Shown here in pieces: positions 1 to 11,132 of a stretch of DNA of 64,000 bases. The stretch covers positions 372,001-436,000 of the forward strand of contig NZ_QCYJ01000021.1 in NCBI RefSeq assembly GCF_003123685.1, read 5' to 3'. Origin of the DNA: Nocardia aurea. GTDB lineage: Bacteria; Actinomycetota; Actinomycetes; Mycobacteriales; Mycobacteriaceae. A program made the position numbers and the translations under genes. The notes beneath the pieces were generated by a model. It saw only the letters and a list, made by a program, of their open reading frames with translations, was not told the DNA's origin and did not search any database. Positions within the stretch are counted from its first letter, which is position 1; every line of letters begins with the position of its first letter.

Positions 1-1459
1 GATCCAGATCGATCCCGAATCGCCGATCGGCAGCACCGACAGCGCGGGCATCAAGGATGTCGTGCTGGAATCCGCGGTCACCACGATCATGGATTTCGAG
101 GATTCGGTCGCCGCGGTCGACGCCGAGGACAAGGTCCTCTGCTACCACAACTGGCTCGGCCTGATGAAGGGCGATCTCAGCGAGAAGGTCGTCAAGGGCG
201 ACAAGACCTTCACCCGGACCATGAACCCGGACCGGGTCTACACCGCACTCGACGGCAGTGACCTGGTGCTGCACGGCCGTTCGCTGCTGTTCGTGCGCAA
301 CGTCGGTCATCTGATGACCTCCGACGCCATCATCGACAAGGACGGCAACGAGGTGCCCGAGGGCATCCTCGACGGCCTGATCACCTCGCTGGTCGCCGTC
401 CACTCGCTCGACGCGAAAACCGAGCTGAAGAACAGCCGCACCGGCTCGGTCTACATCGTCAAGCCCAAGATGCACGGCCCCGACGAGGTCGCCTTCACCA
501 ACGAGCTGTTCGGACGCGTCGAGGATGTGCTCGGTCTGCCCCGCAACACCCTCAAGGTCGGCATCATGGACGAAGAGCGCCGCACCACGGTGAACCTGAA
601 GGCGTGCATCCAGGCCGCCGCCGAGCGGGTCGTGTTCATCAACACCGGCTTCCTCGACCGCACCGGCGACGAGATCCACACCTCCATGGAGGCCGGGCCG
701 ATGGTCCGCAAGGCCGACATGAAATCCCAGCAGTGGATCACCTCCTACGAGGACTGGAACGTCGACACCGGCCTGGCCGCCGGTCTGCCCGGCAAGGCGC
801 AGATCGGCAAGGGCATGTGGGCCATGCCGGATCTGATGGCCGACATGCTGGTGCAGAAGATCGGTCACCCGAAGGCGGGCGCGAACACCGCCTGGGTGCC
901 CTCGCCCACCGCCGCCACCCTGCACGCGACCCACTACCACCTGGTCGACGTCTTCAAACGGCAGAGCGAGATCGCCAAGGGCGGCGCGCGCGCCACTGTC
1001 GATCAGATCCTGGAGATCCCGCTCGCCGCCGATCCGAACTGGTCGGCGCAGGACAAGCAGCAGGAACTGGACAACAACTCCCAGAGCATCCTCGGCTACG
1101 TGGTGCGCTGGATCGACCAGGGCGTCGGTTGCTCCAAGGTGCCCGACATCCGCGATGTCGGCCTGATGGAAGACCGCGCCACCCTGCGCATCTCGAGCCA
1201 GCTCATGGCCAACTGGCTGCGCCACGGCATCGTCACCGCCGACGAGGTGACCGCCAGCCTGGAGCGGATGGCCCCCGTGGTCGACAAGCAGAACGCCGGC
1301 GACCCGAACTACCGGCCGCTCGCGCCGGATTTCGCGGGCAGTGTCGCCTTCCAGGCGGCCAAGGAATTGGTGCTGGAAGGCACCAAGCAGCCCAACGGCT
1401 ACACCGAGCCGATCCTGCACCGGCGTCGTCGCGAGGCCAAGGCGCTGAACTGCCTGTGA
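1..1459 (+). CDS. glcB: Malate synthase G, C-terminal part (cut by window start)
   Basis: Condenses glyoxylate with acetyl-CoA to malate in the glyoxylate shunt (cytoplasm). The frame is already open at base 2 and about 485 residues are present; the family is about 725-740 residues, so roughly the first third lies outside. The motifs [32 protein letters not shown] (seen as [15 protein letters not shown]), [18 protein letters not shown] and [16 protein letters not shown], with MEAGPMVRK, are typical of isoform G. Catalytic residues of the family (Arg in MDEERR, the acidic pair in FLDRTGDE) are kept. The gene is followed at once by a hairpin terminator. Identification is secure; only the 5' end is missing. 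Confidence 0.97.
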   Translation, partial: IQIDPESPIGSTDSAGIKDVVLESAVTTIMDFEDSVAAVDAEDKVLCYHNWLGLMKGDLSEKVVKGDKTFTRTMNPDRVYTALDGSDLVLHGRSLLFVRNVGHLMTSDAIIDKDGNEVPEGILDGLITSLVAVHSLDAKTELKNSRTGSVYIVKPKMHGPDEVAFTNELFGRVEDVLGLPRNTLKVGIMDEERRTTVNLKACIQAAAERVVFINTGFLDRTGDEIHTSMEAGPMVRKADMKSQQWITSYEDWNVDTGLAAGLPGKAQIGKGMWAMPDLMADMLVQKIGHPKAGANTAWVPSPTAATLHATHYHLVDVFKRQSEIAKGGARATVDQILEIPLAADPNWSAQDKQQELDNNSQSILGYVVRWIDQGVGCSKVPDIRDVGLMEDRATLRISSQLMANWLRHGIVTADEVTASLERMAPVVDKQNAGDPNYRPLAPDFAGSVAFQAAKELVLEGTKQPNGYTEPILHRRRREAKALNCL

Positions 1460-1491
1460 AACCGCTGGTCCACGTGATCTGACACCGGGTG

Positions 1492-1520
1492 ACCCCCGGC
1501 CGGATAATCCGGTCGGGGGT
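1492..1520 (+). terminator. Terminator of malate synthase gene
   Basis: Inverted repeat 33 bases after the glcB stop. ACCCCC pairs with GGGGGT, and CCGGA pairs with TCCGG around a TAA loop. There is little T-tract, as is common in actinobacteria. Confidence 0.75.
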
Positions 1521-1603
1521 TACGTGTTCACCGGCTGCACAGATACCGAGACCTATCCGTTACCCTGGTCGCGACACTGGAGATCGTCGGAGATTGGGTA
1601 AGT

Positions 1604-1705
1604 ATGGGAAGCGTTGTTCTCGACATTGTCGCTCTGGTCACCAACCGCGCCGCGTCCTTCTGGAATTGGATCGCGACCGGATCGGCGGGATTCCCGCCGC
1701 TCTGA
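1604..1705 (+). CDS. Probable 33-residue small peptide
   Basis: A 33-codon ATG frame, too short for routine gene finding, lies between the glcB terminator and a second strong terminator whose stem starts 19 bases after its stop. A GGAG sits 11 bases before the ATG. The peptide starts MGSVVLDIVALVTNRAAS and ends in a W-rich, then PPL, tail. It is hydrophobic with a few charged residues and could form one amphipathic or membrane helix. No function is recognised. Small hydrophobic peptides such as the PorA/PorH cell-wall channel subunits of corynebacteria are one class worth comparing, but that is speculation. The independent terminator is the main evidence that this is a separate transcription unit. 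Confidence 0.55.
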   Translation: MGSVVLDIVALVTNRAASFWNWIATGSAGFPPL

Positions 1706-1723
1706 GAGTGCCGATCGAACCGG

Positions 1724-1764
1724 AAACCCCCGTCCACCCTTCGGGATCGTGGCCGGGGGTTTTT
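1724..1764 (+). terminator. Strong intrinsic terminator after the small peptide gene
   Basis: The stem pairs AAACCCCCG with CGGGGGTTT, continued by CCAC with GTGG, and is followed by a run of T. This is one of the few canonical rho-independent terminators in the window, and it ends a transcript that can only contain the 33-codon frame. Confidence 0.85.
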
Positions 1765-1819
1765 CGTCGAGTCGGGGCTATGTCGAGCGCGGTGGCCACG
1801 ACGCCGTTATCTTCTGTGT

Positions 1820-2386
1820 ATGAGCGTCGGTGAACGGACCCGTGTACGCGTCCCGTTCTGGTTCGTCTGGTGGATGGTTCTGGTCATCGGCGTCGTGTTG
1901 GTGCTGTGCCTGGTGTCGGTATGGGTGATCGCCACCGAAGGGACTCAGACGAGCAAGGTGGTGCTGTCGGCCCTGCTGGCTGTCGCGGCGGGGATCGCGG
2001 CCCTGTCCGCCCTGGTCGGGCTGTTCCGCTATCGCGCGATCGTGCTCAGCCTGACAGCCCCGTTGCTCATCGGTCTGCTGGCGGCGGCGGTCTGGTACGA
2101 GATTCCGCAGAAGGGCGCGTGGCAGCTGTCGCACGGCATTCTGGAGGATCAGGCCGTGGACTGCGTCAATCCCGGTGAGCGCACCCGGCTGGGGGTGTAC
2201 AGCATCCGCTACATCGACCGCCGCGACGGCGGCTGCCTCTTCTATTTCGAAGGGGACGAGAAGAATTCCGAGGGGTTCGGATATTTCCCCGACAGTCCGC
2301 CGCCGTATATCGGCCCGCCCGCCGAGCGCGGCATCGGCTACGAGCCCTACCGCATACCGTGGTACCGCTTCGTCGACAATTCCTGA
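1820..2386 (+). CDS. Hypothetical membrane protein, 188 residues
   Basis: Not recognised. Starts at the ATG in MSVGERTRVRV. Three strongly hydrophobic segments (about residues 10-35, 48-68 and 72-92) are followed by a soluble C-terminal half rich in Tyr, Pro and acidic residues (for example YIDRRDGGC). Two Cys lie in that half, which suggests an extracytoplasmic disulfide-bonded domain if the topology places it outside. It is convergent with the DUF305 gene, separated by only 17 bases. Codon use is typical of the window, so it is probably a genuine native gene of unknown role. Confidence 0.7.
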   Translation: MSVGERTRVRVPFWFVWWMVLVIGVVLVLCLVSVWVIATEGTQTSKVVLSALLAVAAGIAALSALVGLFRYRAIVLSLTAPLLIGLLAAAVWYEIPQKGAWQLSHGILEDQAVDCVNPGERTRLGVYSIRYIDRRDGGCLFYFEGDEKNSEGFGYFPDSPPPYIGPPAERGIGYEPYRIPWYRFVDNS

Positions 2387-2403
2387 GAGCGCGGCCTTTC
2401 CGA

Positions 2404-3054
2404 TCAAGCGGGAACCTGTCCGCCGAGTTGGACGAGCATGACGCCCATGATCCCGATCTCCTGACTCTGCGACTGCAATGTCGCCCGCGCGGCTTCCTTC
2501 ACCGCGCCGTGGGTGAGCAGCGCGTCCGCCGCGACGGCCATCCGCACGCCACCCTGGTGGTGGCGAATCATCAACCGGAGGAACAGTATTTCGGCCTCCC
2601 GTCCCCGTGCGGCGGCCAGCGCGTCGAGTTCGGCGGTGGTCGCCATCCCCGGCATGCCGGTCGAGGTGCCCGGCTCGGTCCGCGCCGCGTGGACGTGGCC
2701 CGCGGATTCGGTGCGCATCCACAGCATCGGCTGCGGTGACAGCGGACTCGCGTCGGCGAGTCTGAGCCAGCCGAGCATGGTGCCGATCTCGGTCCGCTGC
2801 GCGTCGGCGAGTTGATCGGCGAGCCTGCGGATATTCGGGTCGACGTCGGGATCGAGCCGTTGCGTCATCCGCAGGGCCTGCTCGTGGTGGGCGGTCATAT
2901 CCTGGGCGAAACCGATTTCCATCGCGGTGAGAATCGGTGTGTCGGTGTGCCGTTCGGGCAGCGCGACCGGACGCAGCGCCGCGCCGAGCACCACCAGGGT
3001 GAAGGCGACGGCGAGGGCGGCGGCTATCCGGAACAGCGGGAACCGGTGGGACAT
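2404..3054 (-). CDS. DUF305 family protein
   Basis: 216 residues with an N-terminal membrane anchor or signal (about residues 8-28), then a DUF305 four-helix domain. It has the two diagnostic His-His motifs DMTAHHEQALRM and MIRHHQGGVRMA. DUF305 proteins are exported ferritin-like-fold proteins often found with copper or redox genes; their exact role is unsettled. The ATG at 3054 is chosen over a longer frame to 3162 because it lies two bases after the stop of the upstream beta-propeller gene, which implies translational coupling. The two gene products probably act in the same extracytoplasmic process. Confidence 0.88.
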   Translation of the reverse strand: MSHRFPLFRIAAALAVAFTLVVLGAALRPVALPERHTDTPILTAMEIGFAQDMTAHHEQALRMTQRLDPDVDPNIRRLADQLADAQRTEIGTMLGWLRLADASPLSPQPMLWMRTESAGHVHAARTEPGTSTGMPGMATTAELDALAAARGREAEILFLRLMIRHHQGGVRMAVAADALLTHGAVKEAARATLQSQSQEIGIMGVMLVQLGGQVPA

Positions 3055-3055
3055 A

Positions 3056-4630
3056 TCAGGATCCGACGGTGGACTGTTGGTTCGCGGGCGGACTGTAGAC
3101 GTCGTTGTCCAGTCGCAGCACCATGAAACCGTTGTCGGCGCACGCGACGTAGAGTTGGTCACCGCGCCATTCCGGCGGCGACATACACCAGTCGGTCGAC
3201 AGGTCGCCGAGGATGTTGTCGGTGCGTGAGGTCAGGGCCGTCGACGGATCGAAATCGCCCTCGAGGACGGCTCGTACGGCCGGTATCACGCCCAGCGCCG
3301 GGAATCCGATGACCGAGGCCAGCGCGTGCGGCGAATTCCACAGGTCGGCGAAGCGCCCGGTGCGGGCCGGTGGATTGAAGTAGGCGATCTCGTGGATGTT
3401 CTCCGGATCGCGCACATCGAAAACCCTGATACCGGAGGAGATCCACCCGCAGGCCAGCGCCGTCGGATCGTCGGGGCGGTCGGCCGCGCAGTAGTGCGAT
3501 TCGTAGGCGAACGCACCGCCGCCCATGGACGATCCGATCGCCGCGTCCTGATTCTGCGGCAGGTTGATCTCGAGTTTGATCTTCGTCGTCACCGTCGGCG
3601 CGGTGTTGTCGGAGACATCGATGAGTTTCACCCCGCCGGAACCGCCCTCGTCCACCGTGTAGAGATAGGGTCGGCCGTCGTAGGTGACCGCGATGCTGTG
3701 CTGGGTCGCCTGGCCGTCGGTCCAGAAGATCCGTCCCAGATGCCGCACCTGCGGCGCGGGTTCGCGTCGTTGGATCGCGCCGACGTCGAGCACGGTGAAA
3801 CCGCTCAGCGCCGAGATGTACATGCGGGTGCCGTCCGCGCTGAAACCCATTCCGTGCGATTCGATTCCGGTGAGCCCCTGCCAGATGACCCGGGGGTTCG
3901 CCGGATCGGAGATGTCGACGGCACTCACGAAACCGGGCGTCAGGCCCGAAGCCCAATAGGTCTTGCCGTCCGGCGAGAATCCCGCCTCGTGGGCCGTGAT
4001 CGGCAGCGGCATCAGCAGATTCGTTCCCGCTCCTGGGTTCAGCAGCCGCGGGTACGCGCAGTCGGAGATGTCGTAGACGGACAGGTAACCGACACCGACG
4101 CCCGCAGGCACCCCGGTGCCGACCAGCAGTTTGCGATCGGCGTGGACTTTGAGGCTCTCCCACGTGCCGCCGAGCATCGCGGGTTCGGTGAGTGTCACTG
4201 TGGGGCGTGGATTCGCGGGATCGGCGACATCGAGTACCTGCACACCGCGTCCCTCGGCGAACAAATTCCCGGGGAAGAACGATCCCATGTAGGCGCAGTG
4301 CTCGAAACTCGTGGAGGTGATGCCCGCGCCCCGGCCGGTGTAGCCGCCGACCATCGACATATTGCACCGGTAGCCCTGGGTGCTGCGACCGCTGTCACGG
4401 TCGGCGGCCGGAACGTCGCCCTGGAGGCCGGATTCCGGCATGGACCCCGGCCCGCACTCCGCGCGCGGGACCGCGGTGCGGCCCACGTCGAGGAATTCCC
4501 GCACGGCGTCGCCGCCGATGAATTGCGGATTCGCGGAGACGCTACCGGGCAGCATCATCGCGGCGACGATGCCCGCGACGAGCAGTGCGAGCGGTTTGGC
4601 CCGGCACGCGGTGGTCAGTGAGCGCATCAT
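3056..4630 (-). CDS. Secreted LVIVD-repeat beta-propeller protein
   Basis: 524 residues. An N-terminal signal peptide (hydrophobic about residues 12-33, AxA-like end at VSA) is followed by a chain of LVIVD-type blades, for example GVQVLDVADPANPRP, YLSVYDISDCAYPRLL, VSAVDISDPANPRVIW, GVKLIDVSDNTAPTV and GIRVFDVRDPENIHEI. Such repeats form surface or secreted beta-propellers that bind ligands or proteins; no enzyme activity is implied. Several Cys suggest disulfides. It is first in a two-gene unit with the DUF305 gene. The ATG at 4630 follows the AGGAGCC-like sequence GAGGAGCCGCG on the coding strand. Confidence 0.85.
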   Translation of the reverse strand: MMRSLTTACRAKPLALLVAGIVAAMMLPGSVSANPQFIGGDAVREFLDVGRTAVPRAECGPGSMPESGLQGDVPAADRDSGRSTQGYRCNMSMVGGYTGRGAGITSTSFEHCAYMGSFFPGNLFAEGRGVQVLDVADPANPRPTVTLTEPAMLGGTWESLKVHADRKLLVGTGVPAGVGVGYLSVYDISDCAYPRLLNPGAGTNLLMPLPITAHEAGFSPDGKTYWASGLTPGFVSAVDISDPANPRVIWQGLTGIESHGMGFSADGTRMYISALSGFTVLDVGAIQRREPAPQVRHLGRIFWTDGQATQHSIAVTYDGRPYLYTVDEGGSGGVKLIDVSDNTAPTVTTKIKLEINLPQNQDAAIGSSMGGGAFAYESHYCAADRPDDPTALACGWISSGIRVFDVRDPENIHEIAYFNPPARTGRFADLWNSPHALASVIGFPALGVIPAVRAVLEGDFDPSTALTSRTDNILGDLSTDWCMSPPEWRGDQLYVACADNGFMVLRLDNDVYSPPANQQSTVGS

Positions 4631-4782
4631 CGCGGCTCCTCTGTGTCGTCGTCGGCACTTCTGGAGCCATCTGACTGGGACAGTTACTCCAGGTGATGAA
4701 TGGTAGTAACAGCCGGTAACTTCCGGGGCCGAATTCGGCGAAATCGGGCGGCAGGTGGCAATCCGCTACGGTTCGAAGAAGG

Positions 4783-5703
4783 TCAGACGCTGTCGACGGT
4801 CCGCGGTCGTCCGGCGAGCAGGGATTCGCAGCACGCGAGCAGGCGGCCGCGCAGCACGGCGGCGCGATCGGCCAGCACCGTCTGTGCGCGAGCGTATTCC
4901 GCGCGTCCGGCCGGAGTCTCGATCCGAATCGGTTCGTATCCGAATTCCGCGAGGTCGTAGGGGCTCGCTCGCATATCGAGTTCCCGCGCAGCGCAGGCGA
5001 GCCGGAAACATTCGAGCAACAGATCCGAGGGGATCAGCGGCACCAGCTTGAAACCCCACTTGTACAGATCCATGTTCGCGTGCAGACAGCCGGGCTGTTC
5101 GCGGGCCACCTGATCCTCGCGGCTGAGCGGGATCGCGTTGCGGGGGACGGCTTCCGGGGTGAAGAAGCGGAAGGCGTCGAAATGGGTGCAGCGCAACGAC
5201 ATCGACTCGACGACGGCATCGGTTCCCGCGTGTCCCAGACGCAGCGGCACCCGCTGATGACGGACATCCTCGGTGCGGTACACCATCGCCCACTCGTGCA
5301 GGCCGAAACAGGACAGCTGTGCCGGGCGGGAAGCGGTGGCACGCAACAGATTCGCTACGAAAGCGACCGTGTCGGCTCGCCGCTCGAGATACGCGGGATC
5401 GGCGGTGTACGTGCCCGGGTGCGCCGAGGCGAAGCCCGGCGGCTCGTCGCGCTCGACACGGACGTACCCCCGGGCGCCGTCGTATTCCTTCGCGTCGGCG
5501 AGCGCGACCCCGAACCCCGGGTGCCACCGGCGTAATTGGGCCGGTTTGTGTCCGTAGTAGGTGAACAGGAAATCGATCACCGGATGCGTCGCGCCCGCCG
5601 CCCGGCGGCGAACATAGGGCCCGACGAGTTCATCGACCGCGGCGGCGTGCGCCCGCGCCCGCGCATACCACTCGGACCGAGCCGATACCTGCACCGTGCT
5701 CAC
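4783..5703 (-). CDS. Conserved actinobacterial protein, usually labelled 3-methyladenine DNA glycosylase
   Basis: 306 residues, soluble, no signal peptide. The N-terminal segment DFLFTYYGHKPAQLRRWHPG, followed later by RCTHFDAFRFF and LHANMDLYKW, marks a family common in mycobacteria, nocardiae and corynebacteria. In databases it is named 3-methyladenine DNA glycosylase. I see no helix-hairpin-helix or AAG-type motif that would support glycosylase chemistry, so the name should be treated as inherited rather than proven. It is a single-gene unit, with 79 bases to the LVIVD gene promoter side and 94 bases to the CNNM pair. Confidence 0.75.
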   Translation of the reverse strand: MSTVQVSARSEWYARARAHAAAVDELVGPYVRRRAAGATHPVIDFLFTYYGHKPAQLRRWHPGFGVALADAKEYDGARGYVRVERDEPPGFASAHPGTYTADPAYLERRADTVAFVANLLRATASRPAQLSCFGLHEWAMVYRTEDVRHQRVPLRLGHAGTDAVVESMSLRCTHFDAFRFFTPEAVPRNAIPLSREDQVAREQPGCLHANMDLYKWGFKLVPLIPSDLLLECFRLACAARELDMRASPYDLAEFGYEPIRIETPAGRAEYARAQTVLADRAAVLRGRLLACCESLLAGRPRTVDSV

Positions 5704-5797
5704 CGACCGCGGCGAACTCGCCGGTCGCCGCGCCCGATCGGCGCGGCGGCGACCGGCGCGAAACGTCGCATCGCCGACGCGAGGCCAGGATTCGGAA

Positions 5798-6862
5798 TCA
5801 CTCCGCGCCCCGGTGCGTCACATCCCGCACGGTGCCGACGAACTCCTCCACCAGATCCTCCAGCGCGACGATGCCGACGGTGTTGCCCCGGCTGTCGACC
5901 ACTCGACCCAGATGGCTGTTGGTACGGCGCAGCCTGGCCAGCGCCTCGTAGAGGGTGGTGCCGGTGCTGACGGTCGGCAGCGGACGAATATCGGTGCGCG
6001 GGATGGGGGTGTTCGGACCCGCGCTCTCGTCGGCGACCTTGTCCAGCACATCCTTGACATGGAGGTAGCCGACGAGCGAACCGTCGGTGGTCCGCACCGG
6101 GAAGCGGGAGAAGCCGGTCTCGCCCACCGCCGACTCGATATCCCCGAGCGTGGTCCCACTGCCGCGCAGCGGCACCGAGCGCGTGGAGCCGAGCGGAACC
6201 ATCACATCGGCCACGGTGCGGTCGGAGGTGCCGAGGGCCTGGGTCAGCCTGCGGTGCTCCTCCTCGTCGAGCAGTCCCTCCGACCGGGATTCGCCGATCA
6301 TCTCGGCGAGTTCCACGCTGGACACGGTCGCGTCCAATTCGTCCTTGGGCTCGATGCGCAGCAGTCGCAGGCTCAGATTCGCCGCGAGGTTGTAGATGGC
6401 GATCAGCGGACGGGCCAGCCGCAACCACAGCAGGTGGACCGGAACCAACAGCAGCGCGCTGCGTTCGGGCCCGGCGAGGGCGATGTTCTTCGGGATCATC
6501 TCGCCGAACAGGATGTGCAGGATGACCACGATGGTCAGCGCCAGCGCGAAGGAGACCGGATGCAGGAGCTGATCGGGCAGTCCGATCATCTCGAACGGCA
6601 CTTCGAGCAGGTGCGCGACGGCCGGTTCGCCGACGCGGCCGAGCAGAATCGAGCAGATCGTGATGCCGAGCTGAGCGGCCGCCAGCATCATCGACAGGTT
6701 CTCACCGGCGCGGATGACCGTGTCGGCATTGCGTTTGCCCTGTGCGGCGAGCGCTTCCAGGCGGTCGCGGCGCGCCGAGATCAACGCGAACTCGGCGGCG
6801 ACGAAGAACGCGTTACTGGCGAGCAGTACGACCGTGAGCAGGACCGCGAGCAGATCACCCAT
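5798..6862 (-). CDS. CNNM/CorC-type membrane protein with DUF21 and CBS pair (second of pair)
   Basis: 354 residues. An N-terminal DUF21 domain with about three to four membrane helices ([20 protein letters not shown] onward, [10 protein letters not shown] motif near residue 130) is followed by a CBS pair (about residues 200-330). The C-terminal CorC_HlyC domain of the longer paralogue is absent. The family is annotated hemolysin-like, but characterised members (CNNM, CorC, MpfA) handle magnesium or cobalt. The start overlaps the end of the upstream paralogue by 8 bases, so the two are co-translated and may form a heteromer. The counterpart in M. tuberculosis is the Rv1841c/Rv1842c pair, also next to guaB1. 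Confidence 0.92.
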   Translation of the reverse strand: MGDLLAVLLTVVLLASNAFFVAAEFALISARRDRLEALAAQGKRNADTVIRAGENLSMMLAAAQLGITICSILLGRVGEPAVAHLLEVPFEMIGLPDQLLHPVSFALALTIVVILHILFGEMIPKNIALAGPERSALLLVPVHLLWLRLARPLIAIYNLAANLSLRLLRIEPKDELDATVSSVELAEMIGESRSEGLLDEEEHRRLTQALGTSDRTVADVMVPLGSTRSVPLRGSGTTLGDIESAVGETGFSRFPVRTTDGSLVGYLHVKDVLDKVADESAGPNTPIPRTDIRPLPTVSTGTTLYEALARLRRTNSHLGRVVDSRGNTVGIVALEDLVEEFVGTVRDVTHRGAE

Positions 6863-8321
6863 TGCTGTGCTCCGTGTCGTTCACGTGGTCGGGGATGGTG
6901 TGTGTCGCGATATCGGCGGTGTCGGACCGATCGTCGTCCGGGATCGCGTTGCTCGCCCGCAACACGTCCGCGGTGACCGGGATCAGGCGCACCCGGTCGA
7001 TACGTCTGCCGTCCATCCGTTCCACCCGGGCGATCCAGCCGCCGTGGTCGGTTTCGTACGGATGCCGGTTGTGCGCGGGCGAATTCGGCAACACCACCTC
7101 GTCGCCGGTTTCCGGGATCCGGCCCAGGCGGGTCAGCACCAGGCCGCCGAGGGTCTCGTACTCGCCCTCGGGTGCGTCGTATCCGGTGGCGCGCGAGACC
7201 TCGTCGATGCGAAGCAGTCCGGAACAGTCCCAGCCCTCGCCGACGCGCCGGACGTCGCGTTCCTCCTCGTCGTGCTCGTCGCGCACGTCACCGAGGATCT
7301 CCTCGATCAGATCCTCCATGGTGACGAAACCCGCGGTGCCGCCGTATTCGTCGACCACGAGCGCGATCTGCATGCCGTCCGCGCGTACCCGCTCGAGCAC
7401 TTCGTCACCGTCGAGGCTGGCAGGCACGATCGGCACCGGCCGCGCCAGGGTCTGCAACGCGATGCTGCGGCGCTCGCTTGCGGGGTGGGTGAACGCCTGC
7501 TTGACGTGCACCACCCCGAGGGTGTTGTCGAGATCGCCGTCGATCACCGGGAATCGCGAGTAGCCGGTGCGGCTCGCGGCGGCGATGAGATCGGCGATGG
7601 TGTCGGATTTGTCCAGCGATTCGATTTTCACGCGCGGCGTCATCAGTTCCTCGGCGCTGCGCTCACCGAATTGCAGCGAACGGTCCATCACCTGGGCGGT
7701 GCGCTGGTCGAGCGCGCCGCGCAGTGCGGAGGTGCGCACCAGCGAACCCAGTTCCTGCGGTGAACGGGCCGAACGCAATTCCTCGGCGGGTTCGACGCCG
7801 AGACGACGCACCACCCAGTTCGCGGAATTGTTCAGGAAATGGATCATCCATTTGAACACCGTCGAGAAGGCGATCATCGGCCCGGCGGTCATCCGCGCGG
7901 TCGCGAGCGGTTTGGCGATGGCGATGTTCTTCGGCACCAATTCGCCGTAGATCATCGACAGCGAGGTGGCCAGGACCAATGCCAGTGCCAGCGAGATCCC
8001 GTTGCGGGCCCCTTCGCTCATACCGGTCGCGCCGAGCAGCGGCGACAGCAGTTCGGCCAGCACGGGTTCGGCGATATAGCCGGTGATGAGCGTGGTGATC
8101 GTGATGCCGAGCTGAGCGCCGGACAATTGGAACGACAGTGTGCGATGCGCTCGGCGGACCATGCGCGCCGGTGCGTCCCCGTCGCGGGCGTGCGACTCGA
8201 CGGTGCTGCGTTCCAGGGCGGTGAGCGAGAACTCGGCCGCGACGAACAGCGCGGTGCCCGCGGTCAGGGCGATGAACCCGAGCAGGCTGAGAACGGTGAG
8301 TACGACGGCCACGGTCAACAC
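6855..8321 (-). CDS. CNNM/CorC-type membrane protein with DUF21, CBS pair and CorC_HlyC domain (first of pair)
   Basis: 488 residues. The order is DUF21 membrane domain (four hydrophobic stretches in residues 1-150, with [15 protein letters not shown]), CBS pair (about 215-335, [13 protein letters not shown] and [20 protein letters not shown]), and CorC_HlyC domain (about 350-435, with [20 protein letters not shown]). The likely role is Mg2+/Co2+ homeostasis in the cytoplasmic membrane, by analogy with CorC/MpfA. Starts with GTG at 8321. It is preceded by a 200-base leader with alternative hairpins that could control expression (see separate entry). Confidence 0.93.
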   Translation of the reverse strand: MLTVAVVLTVLSLLGFIALTAGTALFVAAEFSLTALERSTVESHARDGDAPARMVRRAHRTLSFQLSGAQLGITITTLITGYIAEPVLAELLSPLLGATGMSEGARNGISLALALVLATSLSMIYGELVPKNIAIAKPLATARMTAGPMIAFSTVFKWMIHFLNNSANWVVRRLGVEPAEELRSARSPQELGSLVRTSALRGALDQRTAQVMDRSLQFGERSAEELMTPRVKIESLDKSDTIADLIAAASRTGYSRFPVIDGDLDNTLGVVHVKQAFTHPASERRSIALQTLARPVPIVPASLDGDEVLERVRADGMQIALVVDEYGGTAGFVTMEDLIEEILGDVRDEHDEEERDVRRVGEGWDCSGLLRIDEVSRATGYDAPEGEYETLGGLVLTRLGRIPETGDEVVLPNSPAHNRHPYETDHGGWIARVERMDGRRIDRVRLIPVTADVLRASNAIPDDDRSDTADIATHTIPDHVNDTEHSNG

Positions 8322-8540
8322 CGCTCAGCGAGCGGACGGAGCGCTCTGGTGGGGGCCGATACAGGGGGGATTGCGTGGACTGCTGCGGGAAGGAGAGCGC
8401 CGGGTTCGTCACCCGGCTCGGTAGAGGAGCCCTCCTGTGCGGCGCCCTCGGACGCGGGTGACAACTTGTTCCTTTCGGCATGCGGGAGTTCCGTTGCCGG
8501 AGAGACCGGCAATCACCATGTTACCGGCACCATGTTACCG
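8322..8540 (-). promoter_or_regulatory. Structured 5' leader of the CNNM pair, candidate metal- or ligand-sensing element
   Basis: Read on the minus strand, GTCACCCG (8462-8455) can pair with CGGGTGAC (8415-8408). The same segment, as CCGGGT (8416-8411), can instead pair with ACCCGG (8405-8400). The two hairpins exclude each other. An AGGAG/CTCCT hairpin lies inside the larger one. Two copies of GGTAACATGGTGCC-like sequence (8516-8541) contain TAACAT -10 candidates. The layout resembles a riboswitch or attenuator, but I could not match it to the M-box consensus. Confidence 0.4.
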
Positions 8541-8595
8541 GCCCACTCGTCGTGACGTGTGGGCCGGTGTTGTGTGTCCACTGCCGCGTGTCGTT

Positions 8596-10098
<1,503 letters not shown>

Positions 10099-10115
10099 TC
10101 ACATCCGGGTGGCGC

Positions 10116-10961
10116 TCAGACCTCGGCCTGCACGCGGGACAGCCGAATCGTGGTGGCGCACATGACGACTACCGACACGGCCACGACGACGAGCCCGAAG
10201 GTGTTGGTACGGAGACGTTCGTCGAGCACCGTCGCGCCGATGAGCGCGGCGACCATCGGTTCGGCGATGGTGACCGCGGGAAGGGACGCCGCGAGCGGTC
10301 CCACCTGATACGCGCGCTGCTGGAGATAGATGCCCGCGGTCCCGGCCGCGACCAGCGCCCACAGTTGCCAACTCGACAGCATCGGACCGAGGCCCTGATC
10401 GGCCAGATCGGTGACACCGGTGGTCAGCGCGGCGGCCACACCGAACAGCGCCCCACCCGCCGCGCCGAACAGCATCGCGCGCCGCCCCGGATCGGAACTT
10501 CCCGTCCCGATCGCGACGGCGCCGCCGATCGCGCAGAGCACCACGATCAACGTGACACTCCAATCACGCAGCGGCGCGGTGGAATTGCCCTCGGTCGGAT
10601 CACCGACGAGCAGGAAGACCGCGAGCGCCGCCGTCAACGCCAGAGCGGTGGCCCAGGTGCGTCCGGTGATCCGGCGTCCGTTCAACCGGGCCGACAGCGG
10701 CAGGGCGAACACGAGCATGCTGACCAGCAACGGCTGTACGAGCAGGACCGAACCCAGTGCCAACGCGACGACCTGCATCGCGTATCCGCCCACATCCCCG
10801 ACGATCGCGGCCCACCACCGTGGATTGCGCATCAGCGCCCGGATCAGGCCCGATCCCTCGGGAACAGCGGCCGCCGCGCGTTGCTGCGCCACGGCCGCCA
10901 CCGCGAACAGGGCGGCCGCGACCAACGCGCAGACCACGGCACCGAGCGGATGATGCGACAC
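10116..10961 (-). CDS. DMT/EamA-type membrane transporter
   Basis: About 281 residues with nine to ten hydrophobic helices, beginning GAVVCALVAAALFAVAAVAQ. The two-fold arrangement and the end segment VAALIGATVLDERLRTNTFG are typical of EamA drug/metabolite exporters. The substrate cannot be inferred. The GTG at 10961 (VSHHPLG) is preferred because the extra 29 residues of the longer frame to 11048 are hydrophilic, Arg-rich and unlike the family; the start remains uncertain. It occupies the place of gnd1 in the M. tuberculosis order. Confidence 0.85.
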   Translation of the reverse strand: MSHHPLGAVVCALVAAALFAVAAVAQQRAAAAVPEGSGLIRALMRNPRWWAAIVGDVGGYAMQVVALALGSVLLVQPLLVSMLVFALPLSARLNGRRITGRTWATALALTAALAVFLLVGDPTEGNSTAPLRDWSVTLIVVLCAIGGAVAIGTGSSDPGRRAMLFGAAGGALFGVAAALTTGVTDLADQGLGPMLSSWQLWALVAAGTAGIYLQQRAYQVGPLAASLPAVTIAEPMVAALIGATVLDERLRTNTFGLVVVAVSVVVMCATTIRLSRVQAEV

Positions 10962-11132
10962 GCCGCTCAGTGTGCCCCGTCGGCGGCGATCGTCGGCTGA
11001 AGGCGTCTCGCGGCGCGTCGTCCCGTCGGACGCGCCGCGAATCCTCACCCACCGGTACGCGGTCGATCCGGATATCGGACCACGGCGTGCGCCGATCGAG
11101 GTCGGTGCCGTACCGGTGGTTCTCCTCGCGAG

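Noticed and set aside
3326..4621. 431-codon plus-strand open frame
   Set aside because: Mirror of the LVIVD-repeat gene; composition is Arg/Gly-rich with no recognisable fold.
8322..8512. M-box (magnesium riboswitch) in the CNNM leader
   Set aside because: A GGCTCCT string and hairpins are present, but the other conserved M-box blocks could not be found. Reported only as an unnamed structured leader.
8315..8512. 65-codon leader peptide in front of the CNNM pair
   Set aside because: TTG start without a ribosome site, Pro/Ala-rich translation, and it overlaps the GTG start of the real gene in another frame.
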